A DNA stretch of 64,000 bases, from NCBI RefSeq assembly GCF_003576645.1, contig NC_044922.1:25002765-25066764 (forward strand), in the 5' to 3' direction. This DNA is from Ipomoea triloba (lineage: Eukaryota > Streptophyta > Magnoliopsida > Solanales > Convolvulaceae). Shown here one piece after another: positions 11,239 through 22,210 of the stretch. Within the stretch, counting starts at the first letter, position 1. Each line of letters opens with the position of its first letter. The notes under the pieces were generated by a model. It saw nothing but the letters and a program-made list of their open reading frames with translations, was not told the DNA's origin and did not search any database. A program made the position numbers and the translations under genes.

Positions 11239-11916
11239 GATGGGTTCTAATGTGACAGACATTGATAAGCTATTTTTTCATGTGAGTCTCAATACAAATG
11301 TTTACATAAGATTTTATATGTATTAGTAAAAATTGAGAACAGAAAATAGGAGTATATATCGAATTTTTTGAGTAAATATATAGTATAAGTCTTAACATAT
11401 GGTCCATTGGTAGTCCGCAGTATTCTGTCAGGCATAATTCCAGCCAAATGCTGGCAAGAAATGGTTTAGGTGAGAGCTTGTCAGAGAAAGATAAGACTTC
11501 TTTTTTTTTTTTTTTCCTCCAAATTTCAACACATTAAATTGAATTCAATTTACAAAATTTGGGCTTTCTCAAAAAAAAAAAAAAAAAAAATTTACAAAAT
11601 TTGGGGTGATGGTGGTGGTGGGTAGACAGAGGAATTTCACATTTTCACGGACTAAGAATGGGTGCCAAAAGCCAAAAGCCAGAGAGGATAAAGACAGAAA
11701 CACCCACTTAACCCCTCATGTGTTTCTACAAGAAAAACCATTCATCAATCTTGTCTCTTTCCTCACACACCCCCCCACCTGTCTCCTCACCCATCCTCCA
11801 ATCCCATCCCCCCACCTCACCCTTCCCTCCCCACCACCCTTCCCATAAAACATTCCTAAACCCCCCCCCCCTCCCAGCAAGCAACGCCAATCAACCTCTC
11901 AATTCCCCCATCATTA
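11239..11916 (+). promoter_or_regulatory. Spacer and presumed promoter/5' leader of the AGP gene
   Basis: No gene is seen. Homopolymer runs (T at about 11501-11515, A at about 11571-11590) precede a C-rich stretch. A TATA-like CCCATAAAACA lies near 11842-11852, about 70 bp before the AGP start codon. Promoter function is inferred from position only. Confidence 0.35.
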
Positions 11917-12297
11917 ATGGCTTCCAAAACCCTTTTCTTCATGATTTTCTTGATTCTCCGCCTCACAAACACTCTCTCTCTCAATCTACCCACCTCCACC
12001 ATTTCAGCTGCGCCCTCATTGCTCCCCTTTCCCCCTTCATCTTCGCCGCCGGCCTTATCTCCCGACATTACTCCGCTGTTTCCGTCGCCCGGCGGCTCTG
12101 AGCTTGCTCCATCTGATTCTTCACTCCCCACTATCCCTTCAAGCCCCAGCCCTCCAAACCCGGACGAGATTCTAGCTCCTGGTCCTCTAATGGCGGCTCT
12201 TTCACCCTCTGGGTCATTGCCAGTTTCACCCTCTGTTTCTCTTCATGCACCGCTCATCATGGTTCTTGCTCTCATGGCATTACACTCTGCTCTATAA
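11917..12297 (+). CDS. Classical arabinogalactan protein, AGP26-like (GPI-anchored)
   Basis: A 126-residue single-exon gene. It begins with a hydrophobic signal peptide of about 20 residues (MASKTLFFMIFLILRL). A Pro/Ser/Ala/Thr-rich domain of the kind that is hydroxylated and O-glycosylated follows. The blocks LSPDITPLFPSPGG and SLPTIPSSPSPPNPDE are, as I recall, characteristic of the AGP25/26/27 group. The C-terminus is hydrophobic (APLIMVLALMALHSAL) after small residues, as expected for a GPI-anchor signal, so the mature proteoglycan should sit on the outer face of the plasma membrane or in the cell wall. The start is the first ATG of the frame and fits the signal peptide. The biochemical role is structural or signalling and is not shown by the sequence. 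Confidence 0.88.
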   Translation: MASKTLFFMIFLILRLTNTLSLNLPTSTISAAPSLLPFPPSSSPPALSPDITPLFPSPGGSELAPSDSSLPTIPSSPSPPNPDEILAPGPLMAALSPSGSLPVSPSVSLHAPLIMVLALMALHSAL

Positions 12298-12590
12298 AAC
12301 CGCCTTCAATCGTATGTGAGTGGTGTACTCGGTTTCGGTATTCAATATATAGATTATAATTGTATCTGTATATTTTTCTTCTTTTCAAGTATATATAGCT
12401 CTGCTTTGATTTGTAATTTTGTACCTACAAGATTTGCTTTAGGATTGTTTCTCAGTTTTTCATATGTGCATTAGTTGGCCACTGATGGTATATTATGATT
12501 GATCTATCTTGCACTCTATTTTCATATCACAAATGGCTTTGCATAATTGCATCATGAAAATTTCAATGAATACCTTTGATACCGATAAAG
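12298..12590 (+). other. Presumed AGP 3' untranslated region
   Basis: AT-rich sequence follows the AGP stop, with no competing coding region. I did not assign a specific poly(A) site. Confidence 0.4.
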
Positions 12591-12594
12591 GGCC

Positions 12595-13260
12595 AAGTCC
12601 AGCAATTATTGAGCGGAAGCAGGTGATTGTTGGCGGAAGCTGGTGATTGGGTGGAGGCCAATAAAGGGCCAAATTCAACAATTGATGGTTAGGTGATTGT
12701 TGGACGGATGGTGATGGGGCGGAGGCCGATAAAGGGCCAAATCCAACAATTGGTGGTTAGGTGATTGTTGGTCGGAAGCTGGTGATTTGGCCAAGGCTGT
12801 AGGTGATTGTTGGTCGGAAGCTGGTGATTTGGCCAAGGCTGATGGTGATTGTTGGTCGGAAGCTGGTGATTTGGCCAAGGCTGATAAAAGGTCAACTCCA
12901 ATAATTGGTGGCTAGGTGATTGTTGGTCGGAAGCTGGTGATTTGGCCAAGGCTGTAGGTGATTGTTGGTCGGAAGCTGGTGATTTGGCCAAGGCTGATGG
13001 TGATTGTTGGTCGGAAGCTGGTGATTTGGCCAAGGCTGATAAAAGGTCAACTCCAATAATTGGTGGCTAGGTGATTGTTGGTCGGAAGCTGGTGATTTGG
13101 CCAAGGCTGTAGGTGATTGTTGGTCGGAAGCTGGTGATTTGGCCAAGGCTGATGGTGATTGTTGGTCGGAAGCTGGTGATTTGGCCAAGGCTGATAAAAG
13201 GTCAACTCCAATAATTGGTGGCTAGGTGATTGTTGGTCGGAAGCTGGTGAAGAGCCAAGT
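12595..13260. repeat. Higher-order minisatellite: 155-bp units made of about 42-bp subunits
   Basis: The subunit GGTGATTGTTGGTCGGAAGC continues TGGTGATTTGGCCAAGGCTG. Three subunits plus a linker (AAAGGTCAACTCCAATAATT) form a 155-bp unit. Unit boundaries at G(C/T)TAGG fall at 12756, 12911, 13066 and 13221, exactly 155 bp apart, and the last units are nearly identical. Open frames on the minus strand (PASDQQSP repeats) are by-products of a period that keeps a frame open for a while, not genes. Confidence 0.93.
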
Positions 13261-13289
13261 CCCGCACTCTGTCTCGGTAAAATGTGATG

Positions 13290-13420
13290 ACGGTATAGTT
13301 AAATAAGCTTACGCCTTCGTTGTAAGCTATAGCTTACATTGCCGTTAAAACTATGAATTATAGCTACTTTTGGCATAATGATAAGCGCTTAGAGTCCCAA
13401 TCCTGCGTGCTTGATTTCTA
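13290..13420 (+). mobile_element. Dispersed repeat remnant next to the minisatellite
   Basis: AGCTACTTTTGGCATAATG and AAGCGCTTAGAGTCCC resemble, in the opposite orientation, sequence at 14940-15060 in the NET3 intron. It is probably the other part of the element whose end expanded into the minisatellite. Confidence 0.4.
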
Positions 13421-13663
13421 ATAGATATCCATATCAGTTTCAATGAATCATGATTACAAAATTACTGGAGAAATAATGGATTAACAGTACAAAATCAGAA
13501 TTTGCAAGAATAATATAAAAGGATTAGTTAACATCAGCCATCAAACACTACAAGGAATCCCTACAAATGAAATAAGATTAGAGCATATTGTCCTCTCTAT
13601 ATGTCATTATACTACATGCTGCTGCCCTGCCTAAGATTACTGGGATACAATGAAGTCTGGAGC

Positions 13664-15961
13664 CTAGAAAGTAACCAAACTAACTTCTGCCTTTGGAGGT
13701 CCATTGAAGAACCTCCTCCAGAACGCTTCTTTCGGTATTGGTACCTTCGACTTGGGAGATTGATGGGAGTTCCTACTACCAATGTTCGAGGCGATTCTAT
13801 TCCTCAGACTTGTGTTCTCTTCCCTCAGTAAATCCATAGCCAAACTGAGTTGTCTGATGGCCTCGCGTTTCTCTTCATCTTTCTGCACCAGAACTTCCTT
13901 TTGAATTCTGTTCTCTTCTTCGAGTTTCTCCATCTCTTCCTTCAGCTTTGCCACTTCATCATTGCCAATATCATCCCTCTTCATATCTTTCAGAGCTCGA
14001 GCTTCTTCTTTCACTCTCTCGATCTCTTCCCTCAGCTTCAGCACTTCGCCAATACAGACTGAACCTTCCTCCGTTCCATTTTCCTTTTCAACTTGTACTT
14101 CTTCTGGCTCGGGGTCATCAACCTCAGACAGATCAGACTCCTCGAGGTCAAAGGTTTCTGAATAGCTATCATACGCTTTATCAATTGAGCTCACTGGCTT
14201 CTCGGCCTGACATTTGATGTTAGTTAATGGCAATGCCCAAGGTGTTAAAAGCCGGGCACCAGATTCAGACTTCACTTGATCATATCCCTCGGCTAATAAG
14301 CGATGGGCTCTGTAATAGTCCCGAACCATACTGATGAGCTCAGGCCGTTTCTTGTAAAACATCTCTGCTCTCTGGGCAAAGGAATCGGCATCTCCCTCGA
14401 TTATCCTTAGCATTGCATTTGTCTTCCTATCCAGCTCTACAAGTAGCATAATTGATTAGCCTAACTGCACATCCAAACAAGGAATAGATACCAATAACAA
14501 TACTTTAAAGGTGCCACTCAGCAATACAATAAATGAAAAATGAAAAGGCATTGCAATGAAATAATTGTGGCAAAGGTCTCCTACAGTAAAAAAGGAAATA
14601 GAACTAAAAGTAATAACGATAATGAGATCTTAAAGTGACTAAGATTGTATTTTTAAATGAGGCTACAAAGTGTCCAGCACATTATTAGGCAATCAATTGC
14701 ATCTTTTTGTTTTGTTAACACCATGATGGAGACTCCACTTTTGGGACTTTTGTGAAAGCTACAATGAACCAATTGTATAAAGGTTTTAACGCTACTAATG
14801 GGCCATCCATAGCTCAGTGATGGGAGTATATATGAATTATCAAGTGCAACTATTACACAATGAGGCATGGCATCATAGAATCGGAGTTTTTACCACCCTC
14901 TTAACTGATAGATAACAAGTCCCCTATAAAGACTAAAAGAGGAGGCCTGCAAGATCCTCCGCAAGTGGATCCCCTATTAGGATCAACCACTTATCACTTA
15001 CACTAAAAGTTATAGCTAATAGCGAAGGCACAATTTTATTTCCTTATACCTCCACACAATCTCGGGATGTTGGGTGCTGGATTTGGCCCTTTACCGGCCT
15101 CCACCCAACAATCCCCTAACCAAAAAATTTCCTAAAACTTTAGAGTATAAGGTGACTTTTAGACCATCTTTGAGAAGAACCACAAATGGAAAACGAGTAT
15201 GAAACTAGGAGAAAAGTGAAAACATCATGAATGTTAGGGGTTGACTTCATTGCGGGCCATTGTGAGCACATAGTTTCAAGCACTAGATTGGTAAGAAATG
15301 AGGATATTATGTTATAAGATTCAAACATAAACTCTGGGAAGATCCTACTCTGTATCTCATGATCCGGGTTGAAATATTGGACCATTAAACCATACAAGAT
15401 TTAGCTGCCCAAGAACTTTTTACAGTTGCTTTAAAAAAAAAAAACTTTTTTTAGTTCTTCACTTTCTAAATTATAATTTCTTTTACCAAATATAGAGGAA
15501 CACACAAGTAAAAGCATTGATAAAAAATACATACATAATTCGCTAACAAGGCCTGAATGAAAACAAACTCAACAAGTCTATTAAAAAAGTATTATTTTGA
15601 ATACAGTTTCAAAAAATTTCGTTTTTTTTTTTAAATTTCAAAATGTGTAGGCAAGATAGATTATGCATGATTAATAAGTCAAAAGCCTCCAACGGCCAAA
15701 AGATAATATTTTATAAATTCACCCAAAAAAAAATCAAATTCTTGCAAGCATTGAACATAAACAGTCATATGATAGCTAAAAAAAGCAGGAAAAAACATAA
15801 GAAGAAATGAAATTAAAAAAAAAAAAAAAAAAAAAAAGTAGGGAGCTTTAATTGCCTGCAAGTGTTGATTGAAGCCATGGTGAGCGATTTTTGTAGGTGT
15901 TCTTCTCAGCCTCAAACCACCACCAGTGCGATGATAACTTGCTATCTCTTGCCTCCACCAT
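13664..15961 (-). CDS. NET3-like NAB-domain (KIP1-like) actin-binding protein
   Basis: Networked-family protein, expected to link actin filaments to membranes. Coding exon 1 is 15961-15856 and exon 2 is 14436-13664, joined in phase to give 292 aa. Residues 1-75 or so form the NAB domain: SHWWWFEAEKN, RSPWLQSTLAELDRKT, then ADSFAQRAEMFYKKRPELI and a YRAHRLLAEGYD motif. The middle is acidic (LEESDLSEVDDPEPEE). Residues about 160-240 are a predicted coiled coil rich in Glu/Lys, and the tail is basic. The short length and single coiled coil suit the NET3 subfamily rather than the large NET1/2 proteins. The intron has a GC donor (CAG|GCAATT) and an AG acceptor (TTGTAG). The frame is intact. Subfamily member (3A/B/C) is not resolved. 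Confidence 0.88.
14940..15125 (-). mobile_element. Repeat element in the NET3 intron related to the minisatellite
   Basis: On the minus strand GGTTAGGGGATTGTTGGGTG and GGCCGGTAAAGGGCCAAATC match the monomer at 12595-12780, followed by AGCTATAACTTTTAGTGTAAG-like sequence. It appears to be one unexpanded copy, inverted relative to the array 2 kb away. Confidence 0.55.
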
Positions 15962-16560
15962 CGTTATTCTGATCAGACCTTAAACAAAAACATTGCATTA
16001 AAACCAGCAAATCCACTAAAAAAGAAAATGGAATTTTTTTAATCAACACTAGATCTGCTGAATCTTCGAAATTATACGCAGATTTCGCTCTCTAAATCCT
16101 CGGCAACAAGGCCAAATGTGCTTAAATTTGTCGTTTACGGGATGGCATTTTAGCCATTCAAAACCAACGCAAAGCGCCAAACAGGCAGAAACAATAATAT
16201 CTCAAGAAAAAAGAAAACCCGGACAGGATCGGATCCTACACAAACGGGCGGGGCGGAAAAAGAGAACGAACACCGCTAAAACCACTCTGGTTTCAACGGC
16301 TCTCTTAACTGAAAACTGAAAACCTCTCAGTCATACAAGATCGAGCTCTTGAGCATTCCCAATAATGGCGGTCCTACATATCCGTTGAGAGCTTTAGAGC
16401 TTTTTTCCAACAATGCCGTTGTGCTCAACAACCAAAAAAGGGGGAAAATGAAAATTGAAAAATCATCTTTTTCATGAAAATGGAAGAGCTTATAAGCTCA
16501 AACTTACGCTGTTGAACTTCTCCGGCGGTCGCCGTCTTCGCCTACTCGCGGGTACAAATT
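15962..16560 (-). promoter_or_regulatory. NET3 5' untranslated exon with a probable leader intron
   Basis: On the minus strand a strong donor AACAGC|GTAAGT occurs at 16508/16507, and a pyrimidine-rich tract ending in AG lies near 15969-15980 just before the start codon. This fits an untranslated first exon of about 16508-16560 and a roughly 530-bp 5' UTR intron. No open frame in the stretch is convincing. Confidence 0.45.
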
Positions 16561-18647
16561 TTGCAGACAATTTCTGAGGAGGAAAATTTAAACAACGTCC
16601 TCGACGCTTTGGATTTGGAGCTTGTTGTCGTACTATATGCCCATAATAATAATTTATATAATAATATATCACCCACGCACGCCACGCGTTCCACATCCAC
16701 ATCACCAGTTACGCTCCCAATTCAAAATTGTGGGACCACCTACAACAGTAGGTTTTCAAAATCCTATACTCCCTAATATTCTATTGAGTAGGAAAATCCA
16801 AAATTCTAATTCCATAATTTTAAATAGAGTTAATTTCGATTTATATTATAGGAATTTAATAAAATTATATATACCTACTCAAACAATAAAAAGTAATCAA
16901 AACATACTATATTAGGAGACTAAATATTACGGAGTATCATGTAATTTATTGAGATAATCTATCATTACCTGTATAATATATTATGCTAGATCAGTAGATC
17001 AGATTTTAATGTTATTGTCAAAAGTAATTATTTTTGTTTATTCATTATCAAAATGATCATTTAACTAATTTTATTTTTGGAAGAAAAAAAACACCAAAAT
17101 AAAGACATTATATAAATTTCATATATTAAAAAAATAAGTATGAAGAGTTAGACACTTATTTGTCAAACCATATAACTATATAAGACAGCATTCTCTATAG
17201 ATAAATTTTTTATGGGCATATTTTGTAGATACATATAATCCATCTGTTTTTTACGTAATTAACTCGATGAATAATTATTAATTTATATTATTCATGATTT
17301 ATTTTTAAAAAAATTAATTTAGTGGGTTAGCAAATAAAATTTATATTATATTAATACTTTTATAAGTGAGTAATCTTACAAGAAAAAAGAAAACATATTT
17401 CACCAAAATTTATCCAAAATCTGAAGTACTGTTAAAACTTTATTTGGTAATAATTACGAACCTAATTCGCCTTGAATATTTCTATTCGTTATTCATAACA
17501 ATTGACTTTTCTTGATTTTAGTCTAACTAAAACAGTAAATTTATGGCCACTGATCTCTTAAATCCTATGCATGAATACTGTGGTCCATGTATGATGCGGC
17601 CTTTCCAAGGAAATAACACCTGTTTTACGATGGTACACTCCATACACTTGCGCGGACCATGACCTAAAAATACCATTTTGTTAACTAAAAAATAAATTGA
17701 AAATAGCCACCGTTATTAATCTCGTATTTATAATATGACCAGAATAAAATGAAATTATAGTGTACCTAAAATGAAATTGAATAACATGTCTCACATATTG
17801 AGTGTATATTGTCAAATAAAATTACAGTTGAGTTAAAATGATACTTTAGTTGTGCTGTAATGAAATTATAGTGTATCTAAAATAAAACTAAGTAATATGT
17901 CTCATATATTGAGTGTACATTGTCAAATGAAAATGTAATTGAATTAAAATGATACTTTAATTGCATTGTAATTGATAGTACAAATTCCATTCGTATCATC
18001 AATAAGTATAACAATATGAGTAAAGCATCATTCAAATTCGCAAAAGGCTCTCAAATCATCCCCTTTATTAATTGTTCTTGAGTAATAACTTAGAGAGAAG
18101 GGAGAGCTTGGCCTCTAGGATCTTTCTGGAGAGAGGAGAGGAAGGGCCAAAAGCCCTTTGCACCTAGGACTAGAGTCCCTTTTATAGGCGTAGTCCCGTA
18201 CTCGTATACAGTCTACGTACCAAATACTCAGGGACGTATACCCGGGATATATTCCCTATCAGTAATGAAATTACATTGTGTATAAAATGAAACTGAATAA
18301 CAAGTCTCACATATTGAGTATATTTTGTCAAAAGAAAATGAGTTATATCAAAATGATACTTTAGTTATGTTGTAATGTATCTAAAATGAAACTGATGAAT
18401 AACAAGTCTCACATATTGAGTTATATTGTCAAATGAAACTATAGTTATATCAAAATGATATTTTAGTTATTTTGTAATGAAACTACGGTGTATATAAAAT
18501 GAAACTGAAAAACATGTTTCATATATTCGAGTGTATATTGTCCAATGAAACTGTAGTTGAATTAGAATTATATAATATACTTTAGTGGTATTTTAATAAA
18601 ACTACAGTGTTTATAAAATAAAATTCAATAACATGTCATACTTATTA
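16561..18647. other. AT-rich intergenic DNA without a gene
   Basis: No coding region is supported. Phrases such as AAATGAAACTGAATAACA with GTCTCACATATTGAGTGTA recur several times between 17740 and 18640 (and again after 19500), indicating an old degenerate tandem or dispersed repeat. A slightly GC-richer patch at 18060-18260 is unassigned. Confidence 0.5.
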
Positions 18648-19498
18648 GAGTTAATACCACAAATGGTCTTCTGACTATTAGGCTAGTACTCCTTTTAGTG
18701 CTCGACTTTCAATTCGACTACAAATTGTCCCCTGACTTTCATTTTTTACCACAAATAGGCCTCTGTTAAAATTTCTGTTAAATAGGTGTTAAATCTAGGG
18801 GTAATATCGTCAAATTGATTAATATTTTTATGATTACTTCTTTTTTAGAATTATATGACAACATAATTAATTTCAAACATTAATAAACATTAAGTTAATA
18901 AATATAAAAACAAAATGGACGTGACAAATTACATAAATGAACAAATTAAATAAAAATTCATGATTAATGTTCGCAATTTGTACTTGATTAATTATATTAA
19001 TTCAACGGTGGCAGCTTTCAGTTATGTCTCAAACAAAATGTTTAATCAATTAATGAAAAGTGAAAACTATTAATCGGCCATGTATGAACAACCATAAAAA
19101 TGATGGAAGCGAGTTTTTTTTTTTTTAAAAAAAAATTCTTCTATTTTAATCTGTTGGTTAAATTAAAACAAATAGCTCTAATATTAAATCTTCATTTTAT
19201 ACGCATAACTACGAAAATAAGGTGTATTGTCTTTTTATTTAGGAGTATTTATATTTGTTAATTGTTTCAATTATGCTTGTTGGTGAAAAATTCTAAACAT
19301 TTTTATTTTTATGACCATTATATATATCAATTTGACAATAATACCCCTAGATTTAACACCTATTTAACAGAAATTTTAATAGAAGACTATTTGTGGTAAA
19401 AAAATGAAAGTCAGAGGACCATTTGTGGTCGAATTGAAAGTCGAGGACTAAAAGGAATATTACTCCAATAGTCAGAGGACCATTTGTGGTATTAACTC
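18648..19498. mobile_element. Mutator-like MITE with about 175-bp terminal inverted repeats
   Basis: The left arm starts GAGTTAATACCACAAATGGT at 18648 and extends to about 18825. The right arm (about 19325-19498) is its reverse complement with some divergence. The flanks TACTTATTA (18639-18647) and TACATATTA (19499-19507) agree at 8 of 9 positions, the 9-bp duplication expected of Mutator-like elements. No transposase is encoded, so it is non-autonomous. Confidence 0.88.
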
Positions 19499-19507
19499 TA
19501 CATATTA

Positions 19508-20084
19508 AGTGAATAATATCAAATGAAATTGTACTTAAATCAAAACGATACTTTAGTTGTGTTATAATAAATCTACAATGTGTACAAAATAAAATTGAAT
19601 ACGTCATAAAAATAATTAGTTGGACGGAACGGCCAAACATGTGTCATTTCTTTTCATTAAAAAAAACGGCACCGTTTTAGACCATGGTCCACAGTAAAAT
19701 TTGCGAAGAAATTATATCGATGCCGAACTTCCAAGATGTTTGTTTTTAATATATTAAATATTTGTTTTTAGATAATATATTAAAAATTAATATGTAACCA
19801 TTAAAAATAAACTTTCGGTATACTAAAAATGAACTATATGTAAGTGGTTCATAGTATGAATATTGTCTTCTAAATTATAAGAGTTAATACTCCTTTATAT
19901 TTCAAGTATGAGTTAATTCCATTTTTTGTCCAAAATTTATAGATGATGATCTACTTTTAGTCCTTTTTTTCTTTTCAAAAGATCCTTATTTGGTCCTAAT
20001 ATTATTGTGGCATGACCATTTTTTGTCCTTCATCAACAAAATTGTTTAAATTTTGTAAAATACAAGGGCATTTAGAAAGTTGAG
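19508..20084. other. AT-rich intergenic DNA without a gene
   Basis: Nothing coding is seen. A fragment at about 19905-20030 (GAGTTAATTCCATTTTTTGT, then TTTTAGTCC) resembles the terminal repeat of the adjacent MITE family. Confidence 0.45.
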
Positions 20085-22210
20085 TTCAAGAAGTTGAGTT
20101 CTTGAATTGTGGAACTCGCCTCGAATGACTTGCCTCATTTTAAGAGGTCAATTTCATGAATTGTCGAGATCACATCGAAGGAATATTCCCATACTGGGTA
20201 GCCGAGCTCATGAATCATCAAACTCATACAAAAATACTCACATCGTCCTGGAAACCCAACCCCATGAATTGTTGAGCTCACTTCGAAAGACTTAACTCAC
20301 TCTAAATGGTCGAGCCGACCCTTGAGGTTGGATTGAGGTTAGTAGACCCCTATGTCATGTTCTAGGTGGGTGACTCTTATGATTGGCCGAGTTCTATAGG
20401 ACTATAATCTAGATCTTGGGGGGACAAACTCATGCTTCCTATGCATAGTTAGTTCACAAAAAATAATATAATAATAATCTATAACTCAAATTATTTTTGT
20501 TATTTTTTGGAGGGGGGGGGATGGGAGTTTTGACCCAAAGTGACAACCTTGAGGCCCTAAGCCTTTATCTTGGTCATGCTGACTCATGGAATGGAGGGCG
20601 CAACCCCAAGTGTTGACCTCCAAGGGGGGGGGTGTGAATGGGGGTTTTGACCCCAAGTGCCAACCTTGAGGCCCTAGGCCTTTATCTTGATCATGCTGAC
20701 CTCATAGAATGGATGGTGCAACCCCAAGTGTCGAACTCGAGGCCGATGGCGTCGATCCCAGATCAATTCTCCCTAATAGAGTTGTGAAGGGGTGGCCCTC
20801 AAGTGTCAAACTCGAGGCTGAGGGCGTCAACCCCAACCTCAATTCTCCCAAATGAAGTTACAAAGCTCGACATCACCTAGTGACTAGTGTCAAACAAAGG
20901 GGATAATTCTTGGCCGAGGCTGAGCACGCTGACCTCGACCTTGATTGTTGTTATTGGCATTACTAAGTCAATCCTCACCTAGTATTGAATGAAGAAGCTT
21001 TCCCTACGGGTGTTACAAGGTTTGACCTCACCTAGCATTGAACAGGAAGGTATTCCCTAGGGGTGGTACAAGGTCTGATCATTCTCACCACTGAACAGAA
21101 GAACTCTTTTGGCTTAGGTCAACAACTTGGCTAAAATGGTAACTCCCAGGGGCAATGGGGGTTCCAACCTCGCCTATTACCGAACAGAATAATCCTTTGA
21201 CCGATGTCAAAATCTTGGCCAAATCGGTAACTCCATAGGGGCAATACAAAGTCCGACCTCGCCTATCACCGAACAAAATAACATTTTGGCCGATGTCAAA
21301 ACCTTGGCCAAAATGACTTCCTACGAGGTCTAACATCCCCTATCGTCAAACAGAAGAATCCTTTGGGTGAGGTCAAAATGACTAACTCCGTAGGGGCGAT
21401 ATGGGGTCCGACCTCACCTATTGCCGAACAAAAGAGACATTTGATTGATGTCAAAACCTTGGCCAAAACAACTAACTCCCTAGGAATGATACGGGGTCCT
21501 ACCTCGCCTATTGTAGAGTCCTTTGGCCGAGGTCAAAACCTTGGATATAATTACTAACTCTCTAGACCTTAATCGAAATGATGATACAATCACATAAAGG
21601 GGAAGAGGTTCAACTTCCGTTGACATCAACTACTAGACACCCCATGGACGAGAGAAGCTTCGAACTCAACCCACGGGGCATTCCGATGTTAAAAGACAGG
21701 CTAAGGAGGCAATGGCATCCTTGAGCCGAGGCCTACCAAGGTGCCACACTTGGGGTCGCCCAACCTCAACGAGGCCATAGGCTGAGCGAAGCATAGGGTC
21801 GACTTGAGTAGTGGCTGACCTCACCAGGAGCCCAAAGCCGACCTCAAGGTCAGTCACCAAGGAGAAACGGAAGCATAGCACAAGTCAGCCCGAGGGAGTA
21901 AGGGTTTAGTTGAGACCGTGACATAATCACATAAGGAAGAGGAGGTCCAACCTCCACCGGGATGAACCTCATTGACAAGAAAGGCTCTGACCACAACTCA
22001 TGGGCATTCTGAAGTCAAAAGACCCCTACACTGGAGGTCGATCGAGCTCAACAAGGCACAAGACCGAGCAAAGCAACACGATCGACCCCGAAGTACAAGG
22101 TCAAGCTGAGCACAACAATCGACCCTTAGGCACAAGACCAAGCCGAACACAATGGTCGACCTTGAGGCACGAGGCTGAGCCAAGCATAACAGCCGACCCC
22201 ACCCAAGGGG
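20085..22210. repeat. GC-richer compound tandem-repeat block
   Basis: Several unrelated tandem families follow one another. At 20090-20330 there are degenerate units around CATGAATTGT(C/T)GAG. At 20505-20760 two copies of a roughly 125-bp unit contain TGACC(C)AAAGTG and GAGGCCCTA(A/G)GCCTTTATC. At about 20960-21560 there are six or more units of about 80-86 bp with GACCTCGCCTATT(A/G)CCGAACA and GTCAAAACCTTGGCCAAAA. At 22030-22200 units of about 40 bp contain GGCACAAGACC(G/A)AGC. Both strands lack a long reading frame. The block could be the interior of a non-autonomous transposon, but I found no terminal motifs. Confidence 0.75.

Noticed and set aside
5825..11241. hAT assignment for the 5828-11238 transposon
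   Set aside because: hAT elements make 8-bp duplications; only GAT is shared by the flanks, and the encoded transposase fragment is clearly Harbinger-type.
11718..12131. Other frames overlapping the AGP gene on both strands
   Set aside because: They lack the signal peptide, AGP and GPI features seen in the 11917 frame; C-rich sequence keeps them open.
12675..13188. Minus-strand frames with PASDQQSP repeats
   Set aside because: These are translations of the minisatellite; units of 155 bp shift the frame and no start or domain is supported.
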